Below, piece after piece: positions 19,921 through 29,685 of a DNA stretch of 64,000 bases. Origin of the DNA: Palleronia pelagia (GTDB taxonomy: Bacteria; Pseudomonadota; Alphaproteobacteria; Rhodobacterales; Rhodobacteraceae). The notes below the pieces were generated by a model that saw only the letters and a list, made by a program, of their open reading frames with translations, was not told the origin of the DNA and ran no database searches. The stretch covers positions 806,001 through 870,000 of the forward strand of contig NZ_FOCM01000001.1 in assembly GCF_900110115.1 (NCBI RefSeq), given 5' to 3'. Every line of letters begins with the position of its first letter. Positions within the stretch are counted from its first letter, which is position 1. The position numbers and the translations under genes were made by a program.

Positions 19921-19976
19921 GTATCCCCCGTCTTTCGCTCGCGCAGACCCTATGCCCGCCGCCCCTGCCCCGCAAG

Positions 19977-20723
19977 TCAGCCACCCTGGGACCGGCCCCG
20001 CACCAATTGCCGCAGCGCGCCATGCAGAAGCTGCACATCGGCCTTCTGCAGCGGCATCCGGCTCCACAGGTTGCGCAGGCTCCGACGCATGTGCGGCGCC
20101 TTCTCGGGCGGGAAGAAGAAGCCCGCGTCGTCCAGTCGGTCGTTCAGATGCTCGGCCCACCGCTCGACCTCGAGCGCGGTGGCGGGCGGCTCGGCGGCGC
20201 GCTCGGCCGCGGGCGGCGGCAGATCGGCCTGCCGGCGCCACTCGTAGGCCACCAGCAGCACGCATTGCGCCAGGTTCAGCGACGCGAAGGCCGGGTTCAC
20301 CGGCACCGTGACGATGGCGTTGGCCTGTGCCACGTCGTCATTTTCCAGCCCCGCACGCTCGGGTCCGAAGATGAAGCCGATGCGCTCGCCCGCCGCCATG
20401 CGCGCCCGTGCCTCGGCCACGGCCTCTTCCGGCGTGAAGACGGGCTTGGTCAGCTCGCGGCTGCGGGCGGTCGTGGCGAAGGTGAAGCTGCAATCCTCGG
20501 CCGCCTCGGGCAGCGTCGGCGCGACCTTCGCCCCTTCGAGCACGGCCACGGCGCCCGAGGCCAACGCCTCGGCCCTGGGGTTGGGCCAGCCGTCGCGCGG
20601 CGCGACAAGCCGCATGTCGGTGAACCCGAAATTCAGCATCGCGCGTGCGGCGGCGCCGATATTCTCGCCCATCTGCGGGCGGACGAGGATCATGGCGGGC
20701 GGGGTGTCGGCGGGCTGTTCCAT
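19977..20723 (-). CDS. TrmJ-like SpoU-family RNA methyltransferase
   Basis: Predicted S-adenosylmethionine-dependent 2'-O-ribose methyltransferase; the family includes TrmJ, which modifies position 32 of tRNAs. The 248-aa protein has the SPOUT motifs: VRPQMGENIGAAARAMLNFG at the N-terminus, GFIFGPERAGLENDDV (motif 2) and VPVNPAFASLNLAQCVLLVAYE (motif 3, knot). The ATG at 20723 is preferred; a TTG 12 codons upstream also keeps the frame open. It is divergent from the thiE-like gene. Confidence 0.88.
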   Translation of the reverse strand: MEQPADTPPAMILVRPQMGENIGAAARAMLNFGFTDMRLVAPRDGWPNPRAEALASGAVAVLEGAKVAPTLPEAAEDCSFTFATTARSRELTKPVFTPEEAVAEARARMAAGERIGFIFGPERAGLENDDVAQANAIVTVPVNPAFASLNLAQCVLLVAYEWRRQADLPPPAAERAAEPPATALEVERWAEHLNDRLDDAGFFFPPEKAPHMRRSLRNLWSRMPLQKADVQLLHGALRQLVRGRSQGG

Positions 20724-20822
20724 GGCGGTGCTGATAGGGTCCCGGGCGGTGACGGGCAAGCGTGGTCAATCCGGTCCGGCCACGCTAGAAGGCCGTCTGA
20801 ACCGCCCCAAGGAGACCGCGCG

Positions 20823-21437
20823 ATGAGCGACGACGCCCCGCAGCTTTACCTGATTTCGCCGCCGCAGATCACGCCCGAGACGTTCCCCGAGGACCTCGCC
20901 CGCCTGCTCGACGCCGCGCCGGTGGCCTGCTTGCGGCTGGACCTGACGTCGCGCGATGCCGACACGCTGCTGCGCGCCTGCGACGCCGCCCGCGCGGTGA
21001 CGGAGCCGCGCGACGTGGCGCTGGTCCTGCGTGACGCGACCGAGATCGCGCAGCGCGCCGGCGTCGACGGCGTGCACCTGTCGGGCGGTGCGCGTCACGT
21101 TCGGGCCGCGCGCAAGACGCTGGGCGCGGACGCCATAGTCGGCGCCTTCTGCGGCGCCTCGCGCCATGACGGGATGAACGCGGGCGAATCGGGCGCCGAT
21201 TACGTCAGTTTCGGCCCGGTGGGCGGCGCGGCACCGGCCGAGGGCACGCTGGCCGACGACGAGCTGTTCGCCTGGTGGTCCGAGATGATCGAGCTGCCCG
21301 TCGTGGCCGAGGGCGGGTTGTCCGAGGATCGTATCGCGGCGCTGAGCCCGGTGAGCGATTTCATCGCGCTCGGCGAAGAAGTCTGGTCGGCCGACGATCC
21401 CGCCGCCCGGCTCGCCCAGCTTCACGCCCTATTCTGA
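20823..21437 (+). CDS. Thiamine phosphate synthase/TenI-like protein
   Basis: The 204-aa TIM-barrel protein resembles ThiE/TenI: LYLISPP at the N-terminus, DGVHLSGG, IVGAFCGASRHDGMNAGESGADYVSFGPV and VVAEGGLSEDRI. Canonical ThiE has HxGQ.D (here HLSGG) and more conserved pyrophosphate ligands, so true thiamine phosphate synthase activity is uncertain; a thiamine-monophosphate synthase-like family protein is the safest name. The 3' end overlaps convergent olsA by 9 bp. Confidence 0.75.
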   Translation: MSDDAPQLYLISPPQITPETFPEDLARLLDAAPVACLRLDLTSRDADTLLRACDAARAVTEPRDVALVLRDATEIAQRAGVDGVHLSGGARHVRAARKTLGADAIVGAFCGASRHDGMNAGESGADYVSFGPVGGAAPAEGTLADDELFAWWSEMIELPVVAEGGLSEDRIAALSPVSDFIALGEEVWSADDPAARLAQLHALF

Positions 21438-22247
21438 GGGACGGTCCCCGCGCACCGCGACCTCGGCCGCACTGGCCAGCGCCTTGCGGTCGGGAAAACC
21501 CGCGACGCTCAGCGGGGCGTGGAATTCGACCCGCACCGCGCCGCGATGGCGGGCCGACAGCACCCGCAGCAGGTGCGGCCCGAACTCCATGTCGCCCCAC
21601 CATCCGTAGAACTCGGGCGGCTGGCCCTCTGGCGCGGTATAGCGGACGCTGACGGGCTGAATCGCCATCCGTGCCTTCATGTCATCTGTGAAGAACGCGG
21701 CGAAAAGCGTTGTCTTGAATGGTAAAACCATGCGCCCGTCGGTCGAGGTGCCTTCGGGGAAGAACAGCAACCTGTGTCCGTCGCGCAGACGGCCCACGAA
21801 GGTATCGCGCTGCGCCGCCGCCTCGCGCCGGTCGCGCCGGATGAACACCGTGCCCGTGGCCCGCGCCAGCCAGCCAATGCCGGGCCAGTCGGCCACCTCG
21901 GCTTTCGACACGAAGTAGAGCGGCCCGGCGGCGTTCAGCACGAAGATGTCCAGCCAGGACGCGTGGTTTGCCACAAGCGCGCCGGGGTGATCCATCATCC
22001 GGCCCTCGGACCGCCAGTCCAGCCCGCAAAGCCACACCGCCCCCCGGCACACCCCTTGCGTGATCCTCGGTGATACCGGCCGCGATGGGCCGGCCAGCGG
22101 ACGCTCCACCAGCCGCACCGTCAACAGCAGGAGGAGGCCGCCGAACACCAGCAGCGCCAGCGGCAGGATGCGCGCCGCGATGCGCAGCCGGTCGCCCCAG
22201 GTGAAGGGCGGATGGTCGGGGTAAGGGGCATCGTCCCAGCCGCTCAC
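21429..22247 (-). CDS. olsA: 1-acyl-sn-glycerol-3-phosphate/lyso-ornithine lipid acyltransferase
   Basis: The PlsC-type O-acyltransferase of 272 aa has one or two N-terminal hydrophobic segments, the HX4D catalytic motif in NHASWLDIF, and the acyl-acceptor motif FFPEGTSTDG. It follows the olsB gene with a GTGA overlap (GTG start at 22247), and this pairing is what supports assignment to ornithine-lipid synthesis. OlsA adds the second acyl chain to lyso-ornithine lipid made by OlsB and may also acylate lysophosphatidate. Confidence 0.87.
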   Translation of the reverse strand: MSGWDDAPYPDHPPFTWGDRLRIAARILPLALLVFGGLLLLLTVRLVERPLAGPSRPVSPRITQGVCRGAVWLCGLDWRSEGRMMDHPGALVANHASWLDIFVLNAAGPLYFVSKAEVADWPGIGWLARATGTVFIRRDRREAAAQRDTFVGRLRDGHRLLFFPEGTSTDGRMVLPFKTTLFAAFFTDDMKARMAIQPVSVRYTAPEGQPPEFYGWWGDMEFGPHLLRVLSARHRGAVRVEFHAPLSVAGFPDRKALASAAEVAVRGDRPSE

Positions 22248-23020
22248 GGGCGCGCGCCGGTGTAGCGCGCGGCCTGCGCGGCGTTCATCCGCTCGGTGTC
22301 GATGACCAGGCACACATCCGTCGTGTTGAAGTCACGATCGACGAACGCGCCCTGCCCGACGAAGCCGCCCAGCCGCAGGTAGGCCTTGATAAGCGGCGGC
22401 ACCGCGCGCATGGCGGCCGCGCGATCGACCTGGGCCTCGGGCACGCGATCCATGGCCACCGCGCCGGGCGGGCGGGCCGTTACGCGCAGCTCGGGCGGGG
22501 CCAGGTGACGGTGGTGCAGGATCGACAGCGGCGCGGCCAGCGCGTCCGGGTCCGTGCCGTGGAAGCTGGCCACGCCGAACAGGATGTCGATCTCGTGCTG
22601 TCGGACGTAATCGGCCAGCCCGGTCCAGAGCTGGAACATCGCCATCCCCCCCCGGTAATCGCGATGGATGCAGGAACGGCCGAGCTCCATCAGCCGGCGC
22701 CCCGATTCCAGCAGCGGCGACAAGTCGTATTCGTCGGCGCTGTAGAACCCGCCCGCCGCGCGCGCCGCCTCGCAGCGCAAGACGCGGTAGACGCCCACCA
22801 CGTCGTCGTCGCCGGGGCGATTGCGGTCGCGCAGGATCAGGTGATCGAAATAGGGGTCGAACCGGTCGGCCTCGCGCCGGGCGACGTGATCGACCAGCGG
22901 GCCATCGCCGCCCAACTCCTCGACGAACACGGCATAGCGCAGCCGCTGGGCCTTCGCGAGATCATCCGGGCCGCTGGCCAGGGACAGCTCAAAGAGGGGC
23001 TCGGGCATCATCTGCGCCAT
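22244..23020 (-). CDS. olsB: L-ornithine N-alpha-acyltransferase
   Basis: The 258-aa GNAT-fold enzyme transfers a 3-hydroxyacyl chain from ACP to ornithine, forming lyso-ornithine lipid. Recognisable are LRYAVFVEELGG, DRFDPYFDHLILRD, ELGRSCIHRDYRGG and FGVASFHGTDP, all characteristic of OlsB. The partner olsA follows directly. Several Met codons lie at the N-terminus (residues 1, 4 and 5), so the exact start is uncertain. Confidence 0.92.
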   Translation of the reverse strand: MAQMMPEPLFELSLASGPDDLAKAQRLRYAVFVEELGGDGPLVDHVARREADRFDPYFDHLILRDRNRPGDDDVVGVYRVLRCEAARAAGGFYSADEYDLSPLLESGRRLMELGRSCIHRDYRGGMAMFQLWTGLADYVRQHEIDILFGVASFHGTDPDALAAPLSILHHRHLAPPELRVTARPPGAVAMDRVPEAQVDRAAAMRAVPPLIKAYLRLGGFVGQGAFVDRDFNTTDVCLVIDTERMNAAQAARYTGARP

Positions 23021-23164
23021 GTTCGTGGTCGGGGCGCCACGGGTCTAGGCGGACCCCTCGCGCTTGGCAAGGCGAGCCCGCGCGGCCGCGCGGGTTTACA
23101 CGGCGGATAGCTTGTGTTGACACTTCGTTAATCTCCCCGTGCGCTAATGGCGTGGCGCTCCGCG

Positions 23165-23347
23165 CTACTCGTCGAAAACGGGGATCAGGTCGATGCGCTT
23201 GCCGTCGACCACCACTTTCCCCTCGTGCTGGAACATGACCGTGACGATCCCGCCGATATTCGATTGGACCTGCCCCAAGCCCCAGTCGGGCTGCGTGGGG
23301 TGGCGGACGAGCATCCCGGGCTCGAGCAGGGCATTCATTCCGGACAC
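23165..23347 (-). CDS. DUF3553 small protein, 60 aa
   Basis: A short basic/acidic beta-type protein with GMLVRHPTQPDWGLGQVQSNIGG and VTVMFQHEGKVVVDG. This is the DUF3553 pattern also found at the C-terminus of some UvrD-like helicases, so a DNA- or protein-docking role is possible but unproven. The start is either GTG at 23347, close behind GGAAGG, or the ATG three codons on. It is divergent from chpT, with 36 bp between them. Confidence 0.8.
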   Translation of the reverse strand: MSGMNALLEPGMLVRHPTQPDWGLGQVQSNIGGIVTVMFQHEGKVVVDGKRIDLIPVFDE

Positions 23348-23383
23348 GCGTCACCTTCCTTCCGTCGTTCGCGCGGGGCGTCC

Positions 23384-23980
23384 ATGACCATGAACACCTC
23401 CAAGCTCAGCGCCCTCCTGGGGTCGCGCATCTGCCACGACCTGATCTCGCCGCTGGGCGCCATCGGCAATGGTGTCGAGTTGTTGCAGATGTCGGGCGCC
23501 GCCGACAGCGCCGAATTGTCGCTGATCAGCGAAAGCGTCGAGAACGCGAATGGCCGCATCCGCCTGTTCCGCGTGGCCTTCGGCGCCGGCAATCCCGATC
23601 AGCGGATCAGCGCGGGCGAGATCGCGTCGATCCTGCGGCCCATGGGGCAGGCCCGTCAGCTGACCATCGGCTGGGACCCGATCACCGACATGGCGCGCGA
23701 CGATGCCCGGCTGATCTTCCTGCTGCTTCTCTGCCTGGAAACCGCGCTGCCCTATGGCGGCGATGTCCAGATCGAACCCTCGGGCGCCCGCATCGTGCTG
23801 CGCGCCAGGGCCGAGCGGATGCGCCACGATCCCGCGCTCTGGCTCCAGCTTCACACCGACGGGGCCGAGGTCCCGCAAGCGTCCGAGATCCAGTTCCCCC
23901 TGGCGCGGCTTGCCGCCGCCGAAACCGGGCGCAGTATCGACACCGTGGTCGAGGAGGGGCGAATCGACATCGCGGTGTGA
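23384..23980 (+). CDS. chpT: ChpT-like histidine phosphotransferase
   Basis: The 198-aa protein begins with ICHDLISPLGAIGNGVELL, a DHp-like helix whose His (residue 15) is the phosphate-accepting residue. The second half resembles a degenerate ATPase-like domain without clear ATP-binding boxes. This is the ChpT architecture, which relays phosphate from CckA to CtrA and CpdR in alphaproteobacteria. In Rhodobacteraceae the relay controls motility, competence and gene-transfer-agent expression. Only the N-terminal motif and length support this directly. Confidence 0.85.
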   Translation: MTMNTSKLSALLGSRICHDLISPLGAIGNGVELLQMSGAADSAELSLISESVENANGRIRLFRVAFGAGNPDQRISAGEIASILRPMGQARQLTIGWDPITDMARDDARLIFLLLLCLETALPYGGDVQIEPSGARIVLRARAERMRHDPALWLQLHTDGAEVPQASEIQFPLARLAAAETGRSIDTVVEEGRIDIAV

Positions 23981-24232
23981 GCCGCCCAGTCGCGGCGGCG
24001 CTGCCTTGCCACGATGCCGAACCCGCATGGCTGCGCGGGTCCAACTACGCCGCGGCGCCACCCTGCGGCAGGTTTCGAAGCCTCACGGCAGGCCCCGATC
24101 ATGGGGGGTCAGACGGCGGAGACGGCTCCAAAACGGAAAAATTCGCCTCCGACCGACAAAGCGAACCACCTTGGATTCGTGAAACGCGATCGGAACGGCA
24201 CCTGAAAACGCCGCCCCGATCTGCCAAAGGCC

Positions 24233-25498
24233 TCAGCCGCGCGTGTTGCCGGTGCCGCGCACCTTGTACTTGAAGCTGGTCAGTTGCTCGGCGCCCACCG
24301 GACCGCGGGCGTGCAGCCGCCCGGTGGCGATCCCGATCTCGGCGCCCATCCCGAACTCGCCCCCGTCGGCGAACTGGGTCGAGGCGTTGTGCATGACGAT
24401 GGCACTGTCGACCTCGTTCAGAAACCGCGCGGCCGTCTCCGCATCGTCGGTGATGATGCAATCCGTGTGGTCCGAGCCGTAGCGCGAGATATGGGCCATG
24501 GCGCCGTCGATATCGTCGACCACGCGGGCGCCGATGATCTTGTCCAGGAATTCGCGCCCCCAGTCATCCTCGCCCGCCGCGACCACGCCGTCGATGGCGG
24601 CCACGTCGGCGTCACCGCGCACCTCGACACCGGCATCCAGCAGCGCGCGGACCACGCCCTGCCCCACGGTCTTCAGCACGTCACGGTGGATCAGCAGGCA
24701 TTCCGCCGCGCCGCAGATGCCGGTGCGCCGGGTCTTGGCATTCAGCACGACCTTCAGCGCGGCCTCGGGGTCTGCATCCTTGTCGATGTAGATGTGCACG
24801 ATGCCTTCGAGATGGGCGAAGACCGGCACGCGGGCCTCGCGCTGGACAAGGCCCACAAGGCCCTTGCCGCCACGGGGCACGATCACGTCGATATAGTCGG
24901 TCATGGCCAGCATCTCGCTGACAGCGGCGCGATCGCGGGTGGGGACCAGCTGAACGGCGTCCTCGGGCAGGCCCGCGTCGGCCAGGCCCTGCACGAGGCA
25001 GGCATGGATCGCGCGCGAGGAATGCAGCGACTCGGATCCGCCACGCAAGATCACCGCATTGCCGGATTTCAGGCACAGCGCGCCGGCATCCGCCGTCACG
25101 TTGGGGCGCGATTCGTAGATCACGCCGATGACGCCGATGGGCGTGCGCACCCGCTCGATGGCAAGGCCCGAGGGCATGTCCCAGCTGTCCAGCGTCGCGC
25201 CCACTGGGTCCTCCTGCGCCGCGATGGCGCGCAGGCTTCCCGCGATCGCCTTGACGCGGTCGCCGTCCAGCATAAGCCGGTCCAGCATTGCGGGGCTCAG
25301 GCCCTTCTCGCGGCCGAACTCCATGTCCTGGGCGTTGGCGGCCACGATCTCTGCCTCGGCCGCTTCCAGCCGGTCGGCCGCGGCGTTCAGCGCGCGGGTC
25401 TTGGCCTCGGCGGGCGCGATGGCCAGTTGCTTGGCCGCCGCGCGAGCGCGCGATCCCATGTCGGCCATCAGGGCCGCGATATCGTCGGTATCTTTCAT
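24233..25498 (-). CDS. proA: Glutamate-5-semialdehyde dehydrogenase (gamma-glutamyl phosphate reductase)
   Basis: Second enzyme of proline synthesis, NADPH-dependent. The 421-aa aldehyde-dehydrogenase-fold protein carries [41 protein letters not shown] and [13 protein letters not shown] with the catalytic Cys. Length is standard. It lies 13 bp downstream of proB, so proB-proA and obgE are probably co-transcribed. Confidence 0.97.
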   Translation of the reverse strand: MKDTDDIAALMADMGSRARAAAKQLAIAPAEAKTRALNAAADRLEAAEAEIVAANAQDMEFGREKGLSPAMLDRLMLDGDRVKAIAGSLRAIAAQEDPVGATLDSWDMPSGLAIERVRTPIGVIGVIYESRPNVTADAGALCLKSGNAVILRGGSESLHSSRAIHACLVQGLADAGLPEDAVQLVPTRDRAAVSEMLAMTDYIDVIVPRGGKGLVGLVQREARVPVFAHLEGIVHIYIDKDADPEAALKVVLNAKTRRTGICGAAECLLIHRDVLKTVGQGVVRALLDAGVEVRGDADVAAIDGVVAAGEDDWGREFLDKIIGARVVDDIDGAMAHISRYGSDHTDCIITDDAETAARFLNEVDSAIVMHNASTQFADGGEFGMGAEIGIATGRLHARGPVGAEQLTSFKYKVRGTGNTRG

Positions 25499-25511
25499 CT
25501 TTCGTCCTCCT

Positions 25512-26630
25512 TCAGACGACCATGTCGTCGCGGTGGATAAGCGCCGCGCGGCCGGGATAGCCCAGCAGGTCGGCGATCTTCTCGGACCGGGCGCCCGCGA
25601 TCGTGCGCGCCTCGTCCGCGTTGTAACGTGTCAGGCCATAGCCCAGGTGGGCGCCCTTGCTGTCGACGATGGTGACGCTGTCGCCGCGCTCGAACGTGCC
25701 GGTGACGCGGATAACCCCCGCCGGCAGCAGCGAGTTGCCGGATCTTAGCGCCTTGACCGCGCCGTCGTCGATGGTGATCTCGCCCACCGACTTCATGGCC
25801 GAGATCCAGGCCTTGTAAGCCGCCTGCGGCGTGGTTTTCGAGCGGAACCAGGTGCAACGACCGCCATCGGCCAGCTTGCGCAACGCGTGCGACTGGTCGC
25901 CTTGCGCGATGGCCATGGCGCAGCCCGCGCCCATGGCCGTGCGCGCGGCGATCAGCTTGGTGCGCATCCCGCCCTTCGACAGGTGCGACGCGGCCTCGCC
26001 CGCCATGGCGGCGATCTCGGGGGTGATTTCCTCGACCAGCGGCAGGTGCTCGGCGTTCGGGTCCTTCTGTGGGTTGGCCGTGTAAAGCCCGTCCACGTCC
26101 GACAGCAGCACCAGCTGGTCGGCGCCCACGGTCACGGCGATCTGCGCGGCCAGGCGGTCGTTGTCGCCGAAGCGGATCCCGTCGGTGGCGATGGTGTCAT
26201 TCTCGTTGACGATGGGCATGACGCCCATCTTCAGAAGCGTGCCCATGGTCGCCTGCGCGTTGAGGTAACGGCGGCGGTTCGCGGTGTCCTCCAGCGTCAG
26301 CAGCACCTGCGCGGTGGTCACGCCGTGGGGCGACAACGCCTCTTGGTAGGCGCGGGCCAGCCGGATTTGTCCCACGGCCGCGGCCGCCTGCGCTTGCTCC
26401 AGCGGCAAGGGCCCGTTGCCAAGCCCCAGCACGCCGCGCCCCAGCGCGACCGAGCCGGACGAGACCAGCAGCACCTCGGTGCCGTTGGCCTTCAGTTCGG
26501 CCACGTCCTCGGCCAGGCCCAGAAGCCACGGAAGCCGCAGCGTTCCATCCCCGCGATCGACCAGCAGGGCCGAGCCGATCTTGATCACCAGTCGCTCTGC
26601 GTCCCGGAGTGAGGGGGTTAGGGTTGCCAT
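25512..26630 (-). CDS. proB: Glutamate 5-kinase
   Basis: First enzyme of proline synthesis. The 372-aa protein has an amino-acid-kinase domain (residues 1-260, with [23 protein letters not shown] and [26 protein letters not shown]) and a C-terminal PUA domain (about 280-370). The ATG at 26630 matches the family N-terminus; the longer open frame upstream is antisense-like shadow inside obgE. It overlaps the obgE stop by 13 bp. Confidence 0.97.
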   Translation of the reverse strand: MATLTPSLRDAERLVIKIGSALLVDRGDGTLRLPWLLGLAEDVAELKANGTEVLLVSSGSVALGRGVLGLGNGPLPLEQAQAAAAVGQIRLARAYQEALSPHGVTTAQVLLTLEDTANRRRYLNAQATMGTLLKMGVMPIVNENDTIATDGIRFGDNDRLAAQIAVTVGADQLVLLSDVDGLYTANPQKDPNAEHLPLVEEITPEIAAMAGEAASHLSKGGMRTKLIAARTAMGAGCAMAIAQGDQSHALRKLADGGRCTWFRSKTTPQAAYKAWISAMKSVGEITIDDGAVKALRSGNSLLPAGVIRVTGTFERGDSVTIVDSKGAHLGYGLTRYNADEARTIAGARSEKIADLLGYPGRAALIHRDDMVV

Positions 26631-27655
26631 GTGTCGTCCTTGTCGTTTGCGTCGGACCGGCGCAGCTTGTCGTCCGAAATCTCGGCGCGCACGGCGCGCA
26701 ACACCTCGGTCAGACCTTCGCCGGAGACGCCCGACATAAGCCAAAGCGGACCGTCCGCAACCGCTTCGAGAGATTTCTTCGCGGCAGCACGCTCTTCGTC
26801 GTCCAGCGCGTCGATCTTGTTCAGCGCGGTGATACGCGGTTTCTCGGCCAGGACGCCGCCATAGGCCTCGAGCTCGTCGATGATCGTGCGGTAATCCGCG
26901 GCCGGATCCTCGGCGGTGGCGTCGACCAGGTGCAAAAGGACCGAGCAGCGCTCGACATGGCCCAGGAAGCGGTCGCCGATGCCCCGCCCCTCGTGCGCGC
27001 CGGCGATCAGGCCGGGGATGTCGGCCATCACGAACTCGGCCCCGTCCACGCCCACGACGCCCAGGTTGGGGTGCAGCGTGGTGAAGGGGTAATCGGCGAT
27101 CTTCGGCCGGGCGTTGCTGGTCGCGGCGAGGAAAGTCGACTTGCCCGCGTTGGGCAGCCCGAGAAGGCCTGCATCGGCGATCAGCTTCAGCCGCAGCCAC
27201 ACCGTGCGCTCGACCCCCGGCTGGCCGGGATTGGCGCGGCGCGGCGCCTGGTTGGTGGAGGACTTGAAATGCAGGTTGCCCCAGCCGCCATTACCGCCGC
27301 GCGCCAGCACGAGCCGCTGGCCCACCTCGGTCAGGTCGGCGATGACGGTCTCCTCGTCCTCGTCCAGGATCTCGGTGCCCACGGGCACGCGCAGCACGAT
27401 GTCGTCGCCATCGGCGCCGGTGCGCTGCTTGCCCATGCCCTGCTGGCCGTTCTTGGCGAAGAAATGCTGCTGGTAGCGGAAGTCGATCAGGGTGTTCAGC
27501 CCGTCGACCACCTCGACCACCACGTCACCGCCCCGGCCGCCATCGCCGCCGTCGGGGCCGCCGAACTCGATATACTTCTCGCGCCGGAACGAGATCGCAC
27601 CGCCCCCGCCGCTGCCCGAGCGGATATGCACCTTGGCCAGATCGAGAAATTTCAT
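26618..27655 (-). CDS. obgE: GTPase ObgE (CgtA)
   Basis: The ribosome-associated GTPase of 345 aa has an N-terminal glycine-rich Obg fold (residues 1-158, with [16 protein letters not shown] and [11 protein letters not shown]). The G domain includes [15 protein letters not shown] (G1, near 167), TLHPNLGVV (G2), [14 protein letters not shown] (G3) and NKIDALDD (G4). No long C-terminal OCT domain is present, as in many alphaproteobacteria. The start overlaps the upstream GNAT gene stop by 4 bp. Confidence 0.97.
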   Translation of the reverse strand: MKFLDLAKVHIRSGSGGGGAISFRREKYIEFGGPDGGDGGRGGDVVVEVVDGLNTLIDFRYQQHFFAKNGQQGMGKQRTGADGDDIVLRVPVGTEILDEDEETVIADLTEVGQRLVLARGGNGGWGNLHFKSSTNQAPRRANPGQPGVERTVWLRLKLIADAGLLGLPNAGKSTFLAATSNARPKIADYPFTTLHPNLGVVGVDGAEFVMADIPGLIAGAHEGRGIGDRFLGHVERCSVLLHLVDATAEDPAADYRTIIDELEAYGGVLAEKPRITALNKIDALDDEERAAAKKSLEAVADGPLWLMSGVSGEGLTEVLRAVRAEISDDKLRRSDANDKDDTWQP

Positions 27656-28698
27656 GGGGAGACCTTCAGGGTTGCTCGCTCGAGGCGATAGAGGATGACG
27701 GGCGCAGGCTCAAGCCGCGCGGAGGAGCGGCCCAGGCCCTGCCCTGTTTGCTGGAACCCCAGCTTGCGCATCACCGCGCCCGAGGCCGGGTTGTCGGCGA
27801 AGTGGTCCGCCACCACGGTTTGCAGCTCGAAGCGGTCCATGACGTCGGGCAGGAACGCGCCCGCCGCCTCGGTGCACAGCCCCCGCCCCCAGTAGTCGGG
27901 GTCGATGAACCACGCTGTCGTGCCCTCGCCCGCGGTGTCGTTGGGCGCGACCATGATCGTGCCGATCAGCCGCCCCAGCCGCGTGCAGATGGCCGCGCGA
28001 AAGCCCGGCCGCCCGCGATATTTCCACGCCTGCACCCAGCGATGCGCCGCGTCCTCGGGCCAGGGCGACGTGGCGCCCCAGATCATCGGCGCAACGCGCG
28101 CGTCGCCGCCGATCCGGGCCAGCGCGGGCACGTCACCGTCCCGCAGCTCGCGCAGGCGCAGGCGCGGGGTCCGCAGGCGATACCGGCGCGACGCCGCCCA
28201 GTCAGTCCGCGACATCACCAGATCGCGGGCCGGCATCATCTGCGACAGCGGCGTCGACCAGATCTCGCGCGGGCCATCGTCGCGGAATCCCATGCGCAGC
28301 AGCGCCGCGCGGGACCGGTCGTTGCCCTGCATGTGGCTCGCGCGCAGCGCCTGCGCGCCGCTGCCCGCGAACCAGGCGTCGATCACCGCGTCCCCCGCCT
28401 CGGTCGCGTATCCCCGTCCCCAGGCCCGGCGGTCCAGCCAATAGCCCAGGTCCGGGTCCACCCCGATCAGGCCGCACAGCCCGTCGGAATCGTCGATGGC
28501 CCAGACCGGCGCGCTGCCCGCGCGCGTTTCGGCGATGAACCGCTCGGCATCCGCGCGGTCGTAAGGATAGGGTGGCGCGGCCAGCCAGCGCACCACGTCG
28601 TAATTGCCCATCGAGGCGGCGATGGCGGGCGCGTCTTCCGGCGTGGGCGGGCGCAAGGTCAGCCGCGCGGTGCGAAGGCTGCGCGCGACGCCCGCCAC
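27652..28698 (-). CDS. Tandem-domain GNAT acetyltransferase
   Basis: The 348-aa protein contains two RimJ-like GNAT domains in a row. Domain 1 (about residues 5-170) starts [17 protein letters not shown] and has [17 protein letters not shown]. Domain 2 (about 180-345) starts [17 protein letters not shown] and has [16 protein letters not shown]. Both acetyl-CoA sites look intact. The GTG at 28698 is inferred because it follows the stop of the upstream GNAT gene by 4 bp and places the first domain at the N-terminus. Targets are unknown. Confidence 0.85.
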   Translation of the reverse strand: MAGVARSLRTARLTLRPPTPEDAPAIAASMGNYDVVRWLAAPPYPYDRADAERFIAETRAGSAPVWAIDDSDGLCGLIGVDPDLGYWLDRRAWGRGYATEAGDAVIDAWFAGSGAQALRASHMQGNDRSRAALLRMGFRDDGPREIWSTPLSQMMPARDLVMSRTDWAASRRYRLRTPRLRLRELRDGDVPALARIGGDARVAPMIWGATSPWPEDAAHRWVQAWKYRGRPGFRAAICTRLGRLIGTIMVAPNDTAGEGTTAWFIDPDYWGRGLCTEAAGAFLPDVMDRFELQTVVADHFADNPASGAVMRKLGFQQTGQGLGRSSARLEPAPVILYRLERATLKVSP

Positions 28699-28702
28699 CG
28701 CG

Positions 28703-29311
28703 TCAGACCATCCGGCGGGAATAGGTCCAGGTCGGAACCGTCGCGCCCCGCGCGACCGAGTAGGTCTCGGCGTCGCCCAGCCACTCGAACCCGGCATTGG
28801 TCAGCACCCGCGCCGAGGCCGGGTTGTCCTGGAACACCTCGGCGAACAGGGCCGTGGCCTGGTGCGGGTTGCCCTCGAGGATCGCGGCGATGGCCTCGGA
28901 CGCGATATGGGCGCCCCAGGCCGGCGGGGCGACCCAGTAGAACAGGTTCGACTGCGCCCGGTCCAACCGCTTCAGCCGCACGACGCCCGAGACGTGGGAC
29001 TGGCCCATGGGGCTCGCGTCGATGATCCAGACATCCTCGGTCCGGTCCGGGTGCTGCGCCTGGCGCACCAGCGCCTCGGTCGCGCCCGGGGGCAGCGGGT
29101 GCGGGATGGTCTGGGTGGCCCGCGCGACACGCAGATCGGCGCGGTGCAGTTCCAGCAGGCCGGTATCGCCGATCTCGACCGGGCGCAGGATCAGCCGCTC
29201 GGTGCGGTAGGTGGGCTGGTCGATCATCGCGTCGCGCGCCCTGCATTGCGGGGCGGACAGGCCGCCCGGATCCGGCACGGCCCGGGTGATGACGTTGGCT
29301 TTGCGGTCCAT
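28703..29311 (-). CDS. GNAT family acetyltransferase
   Basis: The 202-aa protein contains one RimJ/RimL-type GNAT domain. RTERLILRPVEIGDTGLLELH marks the N-terminal strand-helix, and FYWVAPPAWGAHIASEAIAA replaces the usual RGxGxG/A acetyl-CoA loop with a variant. The C-terminus has DNPASARVLTNAGFEWLG. The upstream Met at 29311 is favoured by GGAGG about 10 bases before it, although the domain itself begins about 28 residues in. Substrate unknown; it is followed immediately by a related tandem GNAT gene. Confidence 0.82.
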   Translation of the reverse strand: MDRKANVITRAVPDPGGLSAPQCRARDAMIDQPTYRTERLILRPVEIGDTGLLELHRADLRVARATQTIPHPLPPGATEALVRQAQHPDRTEDVWIIDASPMGQSHVSGVVRLKRLDRAQSNLFYWVAPPAWGAHIASEAIAAILEGNPHQATALFAEVFQDNPASARVLTNAGFEWLGDAETYSVARGATVPTWTYSRRMV

Positions 29312-29340
29312 GGCATCGGGCTCCTCCCAAAGCGCCGCCC

Positions 29341-29376
29341 GGAAAAACGAAAAGGACCGGCCGAACCGGCCGGTCC
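29341..29376 (-). terminator. Rho-independent terminator after rpmA
   Basis: A perfect 10-bp GC stem (29354-29363 with 29367-29376, loop of 3 nt) is followed on the minus strand by TTTTCGTTTTT. It lies 27 bp beyond the rpmA stop and should end the rplU-rpmA transcript. Confidence 0.85.
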
Positions 29377-29402
29377 CTTGTTCGATCGGGCGCGGTGCCG
29401 GT

Positions 29403-29672
29403 TTACTCGGCCGCTTCGGCCTCGGGCAGGACCGAAATGAAGGTGCGACCCTTCAGGCCCTTGTGGAAGGTCACGCGGCCATCGACGGTCGCGAAGATCG
29501 TGTGATCGCGCCCCAGGCCCACGCCTTCGCCCGGCCACCACTTGGTGCCGCGCTGACGCACGATGATGTTGCCGGCGACGGCTTCCTGGCCGCCGAACAG
29601 CTTCACGCCAAGGCGGCGTCCGGCAGAGTCGCGACCGTTACGGCTGGAACCGCCTGCTTTCTTGTGTGCCAT
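29403..29672 (-). CDS. rpmA: 50S ribosomal protein L27
   Basis: The 89-aa protein begins [20 protein letters not shown], the invariant L27 N-terminus that reaches the peptidyl-transferase centre, and continues [21 protein letters not shown]. No cleavable N-terminal extension is present, unlike Firmicutes L27. It lies 13 bp downstream of rplU. Confidence 0.98.
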   Translation of the reverse strand: MAHKKAGGSSRNGRDSAGRRLGVKLFGGQEAVAGNIIVRQRGTKWWPGEGVGLGRDHTIFATVDGRVTFHKGLKGRTFISVLPEAEAAE

Positions 29673-29685
29673 CTGTCGTTACTCC

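Noticed and set aside
23981-24232. A gene in the 252-bp gap between chpT and proA.
   Set aside because: Short frames only, none with a ribosome site or recognisable product.
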